A DNA stretch of 8,334 nucleotides, taken from JASLDZ01 sp964242895 (GTDB taxonomy: Bacteria; Pseudomonadota; Alphaproteobacteria; Caulobacterales; Caulobacteraceae). Position numbers and translations under genes: made by a program. The notes beneath the pieces are model-generated. The model was not told where the DNA came from. It did not search any database and saw only the letters and a program-made list of their open reading frames with translations. This document shows positions 6,684 through 8,334 of the stretch, piece by piece. Position 1 is the first letter of the stretch. Every line of letters starts with the position of its first letter. The stretch is from the NCBI GenBank assembly GCA_964242895.1, contig CAXTBN010000088.1, positions 1 to 8,334 on the forward strand. Reading direction: 5' to 3'.

Positions 6684-7193
6684 ATGCGTCCGACCCGCTT
6701 CACGCCCGTCGCGGCGGTCCTGTGCGCCTCCGCGGCGCTGACCGGGCTTCCGGCCTCCGCCAAGGTCACGGCTCAATCGGCGCATTGCTCAGCGACGGCC
6801 AAGGAGCAGGGGCTTACGGGCGCCCGGCGCACGACCTTCATCAGGTCGTGCCTGCGAGGCCCCCTCGCGGCGGCCCGGCCGACCGCGCCCACCGCGCCGT
6901 CGCAGGAGTCGCAGGCGGTCACCAAGCCGAGCGGCGTCGACCGCACCACGCGCACGCGCCAGTGCGGCGAGGAGGCGGATCGCAAGCATCTCGCGGCGAA
7001 GGACCGCAAGGCGTTCCAGCTGTCGTGCCTGGCCACGGCCGGCCCGGTCAGCGAGGGCGAGACGGGCACGAAGGAGCCGCATCCCGCCAACCAGATCAAA
7101 GGCATCGGCGTGAACAACTACAAGCCCAACGCCACGCCGGCCCGCTCGCATCCGGACCCAAACCCGCCGGCGGCCGCCAAACCCCAGCCCTGA
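6684..7193 (+). CDS. Secreted protein with two PsiF-type repeats
   Basis: The 169-residue product has a signal peptide (about 1-26, ending PASA) and two copies of a short Cys-bounded repeat resembling the PsiF repeat: CSATAKEQGLTGARRTTFIRSC (residues 35-56, in part ...EQGLTGARR...) and a second at 94-115 (CGEEADRKHLAAKDRKAF then QLSC). In both, the cysteines are exactly 21 residues apart, which suggests one disulfide per repeat in the periplasm. The repeats are joined by an Ala/Pro/Thr linker and followed by a Pro/Ala-rich tail (about 120-169) likely to be disordered. PsiF in E. coli is phosphate-starvation inducible, but the biochemical function of the repeat is unknown, so I assign none. 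The ATG has a strong GGAGG (6673-6677) 6 bases upstream. It is transcribed away from cytochrome c1 and has no evident link to photosynthesis. Confidence 0.82.
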   Translation: MRPTRFTPVAAVLCASAALTGLPASAKVTAQSAHCSATAKEQGLTGARRTTFIRSCLRGPLAAARPTAPTAPSQESQAVTKPSGVDRTTRTRQCGEEADRKHLAAKDRKAFQLSCLATAGPVSEGETGTKEPHPANQIKGIGVNNYKPNATPARSHPDPNPPAAAKPQP

Positions 7194-7285
7194 TGCACGG
7201 CCGCGACGCCGCGTCGAAGCCTGCTCTGGCTCAGGGCGGCGGTCGTCGGCGACCTGCGGCGGGTTCGCCCGCTGCGCCGCTGATC

Positions 7286-7627
7286 TCAAGCTCCAGGCGT
7301 CGCCGTTGAGCAGAAACGAGTGGGCGTCGGCCCGGGTGTGTCCGCCTGCGGAGCTGTGGCGCAGAGCGGGGCGGCGGCGTTCGGGACGGGGACGCGGGGC
7401 AGATCCAGGGCGTCCCGATCCACGAAGCCGTCACCGACGGCGGTCGAAACGCGGCACCACCGGCCCGTGCACCCGAGCACCCGCACGTGGACGTCGTGTT
7501 CCACCTCGTCCAGCGCCTCCGCCGTCTCGCTCGGGCCCGCGCGCAGGTAGGTGGACCATCCCACCGTCGCCGAACCCGCCGACGCAGGAGCTCCGGCCAG
7601 GAGGATCGCGAGCATTAGGGCGTCCAT
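7286..7627 (-). CDS. Small secreted SH3b-domain protein
   Basis: The 113-residue product starts with a short signal peptide (about 1-17, APASA) and contains one bacterial SH3 domain at about 23-74, recognised from WSTYLRAGPS, VLGCTGRWCRV and GDGFVDRDAL. The Cys53-Cys58 pair in GCTGRWC is common in alphaproteobacterial periplasmic SH3b proteins. The last 40 residues are Pro/Ala/Thr-rich with two more cysteines (89, 106). Such domains often bind cell wall or protein partners; no specific role can be given here. I chose ATG 7627; a GTG three bases earlier (7630) is equally possible. GAGGG (7641-7637) precedes both. The stop converges on the PsiF-like gene with 92 bases between, which hold only short hairpins such as GGTCG/CGACC (7241-7254). 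Its promoter side is shared with pufL copy 2. Confidence 0.72.
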   Translation of the reverse strand: MDALMLAILLAGAPASAGSATVGWSTYLRAGPSETAEALDEVEHDVHVRVLGCTGRWCRVSTAVGDGFVDRDALDLPRVPVPNAAAPLCATAPQADTPGPTPTRFCSTATPGA

Positions 7628-7644
7628 CACGCTTGACCCTCACT

Positions 7645-7666
7645 TGTGTCCAGGCTTATTGACACA
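7645..7666. promoter_or_regulatory. PpsR/CrtJ-type operator overlapping a -35 box
   Basis: TGTGTC (7645-7650), 10 bases, then GACACA (7661-7666) form a perfect 6-bp-arm palindrome. It contains TGTC-N10-GACA, the form of the TGT-N12-ACA site bound by PpsR/CrtJ, the aerobic and light repressor of bch, crt and puc genes. The right arm includes TTGACA (7659-7664), a consensus -35 box facing pufL copy 2; overlap of operator and -35 is typical of PpsR-controlled promoters. A clear -10 is not seen. The site is 57 bases before the pufL2 ATG and about 4 bases before the SH3b ribosome binding site, so it could repress both divergent genes. Confidence 0.65.
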
Positions 7667-7723
7667 TAGTGCTCGCGGCGGAAAGCGGGCGTCCGTCCAG
7701 CCTTTCCGTGCGGGTGACATCTC

Positions 7724-8334
7724 ATGCCCATGCTCAGCTATGAGCAGAAGTATCGGATAAGGGGTGGCCCGCTCATCGGCGGCGACCTTTTCGACTTCTG
7801 GGTCGGCCCGTTCTACGTCGGCGCCTTCGGCGTGACCGCGGTGCTGTTCTCCATCCTCGGAACGGCGCTGATCGTCTACGGCGCGGCGATCGGGCCGACC
7901 TGGGCGCTGTTCCGGATCAGCATCGACCCGCCGCCGCTCGCCTACGGCCTGGGCTTCGCGCCGCTGAAGGAGGGCGGCCTGTGGCAACTGATCACCGTCT
8001 GCGCGCTCGGCGCCTTCATCTCCTGGGCGCTGCGCCAGGTGGAGATCGCGCGCAAGCTGGGCATGGACCTGCACGTGCCGATCGGCTTCTCGGCGGCGAT
8101 CATCGCCTACGTGGCGCTGGTGGTGATCCGCCCCCTCATGCTCGGCGCCTGGGGCTATGGCTTCCCTTACGGGATCATGAGCCACCTCGATTGGGTGTCG
8201 AACACCGGCTACCAGTACCTGCACTTCCACTACAATCCCGCGCACATGATCGCGGTGACGTGCTTCTTCACCACGACGTTGGCGCTCGGCATGCACGGCG
8301 GCGAGATCCTGTCCGCGGTGAACCCCGGCAAGGG
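7724..8334 (+). CDS. pufL: Second photosynthetic reaction centre L subunit (3' end outside window)
   Basis: A second, diverged PufL. The visible 204 residues align without gaps to copy 1, with about 147 identities (72%) by hand count. Ligands visible are His154 (L153), His174 (L173) and His191 (L190); His169 (L168) and Phe182 (L181) are also kept. Changes include Gln105 (L104, Glu in copy 1), Thr179-Cys180 in place of Ser-Phe, Met190 (L189) and Glu194 (L193, Leu in copy 1). The start at ATG 7724 gives MPMLSYEQKY, the same length as MALLSFERKY of copy 1; a second ATG at 7730 would shorten it by two residues. The Shine-Dalgarno is weak (GGGTGA, 7712-7717, 6 bases before). No pufBA precedes it: the upstream neighbour is the divergent SH3b gene. 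The remaining 70 or so residues, and any pufM, lie beyond the window. The frame is intact, so nothing marks it as a pseudogene. Confidence 0.96.
   Translation, partial: MPMLSYEQKYRIRGGPLIGGDLFDFWVGPFYVGAFGVTAVLFSILGTALIVYGAAIGPTWALFRISIDPPPLAYGLGFAPLKEGGLWQLITVCALGAFISWALRQVEIARKLGMDLHVPIGFSAAIIAYVALVVIRPLMLGAWGYGFPYGIMSHLDWVSNTGYQYLHFHYNPAHMIAVTCFFTTTLALGMHGGEILSAVNPGK

Noticed and set aside
7204..7254. Hairpins CGACG/CGTCG and GGTCG/CGACC as terminators between the PsiF-like and SH3b genes
   Set aside because: The stems are only 5 bp and have no T-run; expected by chance in GC-rich DNA.
1..8334. CRISPR arrays, insertion sequences, tRNA or rRNA genes, phage genes
   Set aside because: No direct-repeat arrays, terminal inverted repeats, transposase-like frames or tRNA-like folds were seen.

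Overview
The window is a GC-rich piece of a purple-bacterial photosynthesis gene cluster. The typical RC-LH1 genes, alphaproteobacterial-style LH1 sequences and a type cytochrome c1 point to an anoxygenic phototrophic alphaproteobacterium. I cannot name the genus from this sequence.

Layout. (1) 1-2453, + strand: the end of bchY (its start lies before the window) and complete bchZ, two subunits of chlorophyllide a reductase, overlapping by 4 bases. (2) 2634-4945, + strand: pufB, pufA, pufL and pufM, encoding the LH1 antenna polypeptides and the L and M reaction-centre subunits. A strong stem-loop separates pufBA from pufLM. No pufQ, pufX or pufC is present in the covered interval. (3) 4999-6446, - strand: an operon-like pair, cytochrome c1 then tspO, converging on pufM. 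Cytochrome c1 has no cytochrome b gene directly before it. (4) 6684-7193, + strand: a small secreted protein with two PsiF-type repeats. (5) 7286-7627, - strand: a small secreted SH3b-domain protein. (6) 7724-8334, + strand: a second, diverged pufL that runs off the window. Its upstream region carries a perfect palindrome of the PpsR/CrtJ operator type overlapping a TTGACA box.

How it fits together. bchYZ make bacteriochlorophyll precursor, pufBALM build the core photocomplex, cytochrome c1 belongs to the bc1 complex that returns electrons to the reaction centre, and TspO is a membrane tryptophan-rich sensor that regulates pigment genes in Rhodobacter. The most notable point is the second reaction-centre L gene, about 72% identical to the first over 204 residues (hand count). 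It keeps the visible pigment and iron ligands but carries changes at L104 (Glu to Gln) and in the QB pocket (L189 Met, L193 Glu). It has no LH1 genes in front of it and appears to have its own redox/light-type operator. This suggests a second reaction centre used under different conditions.
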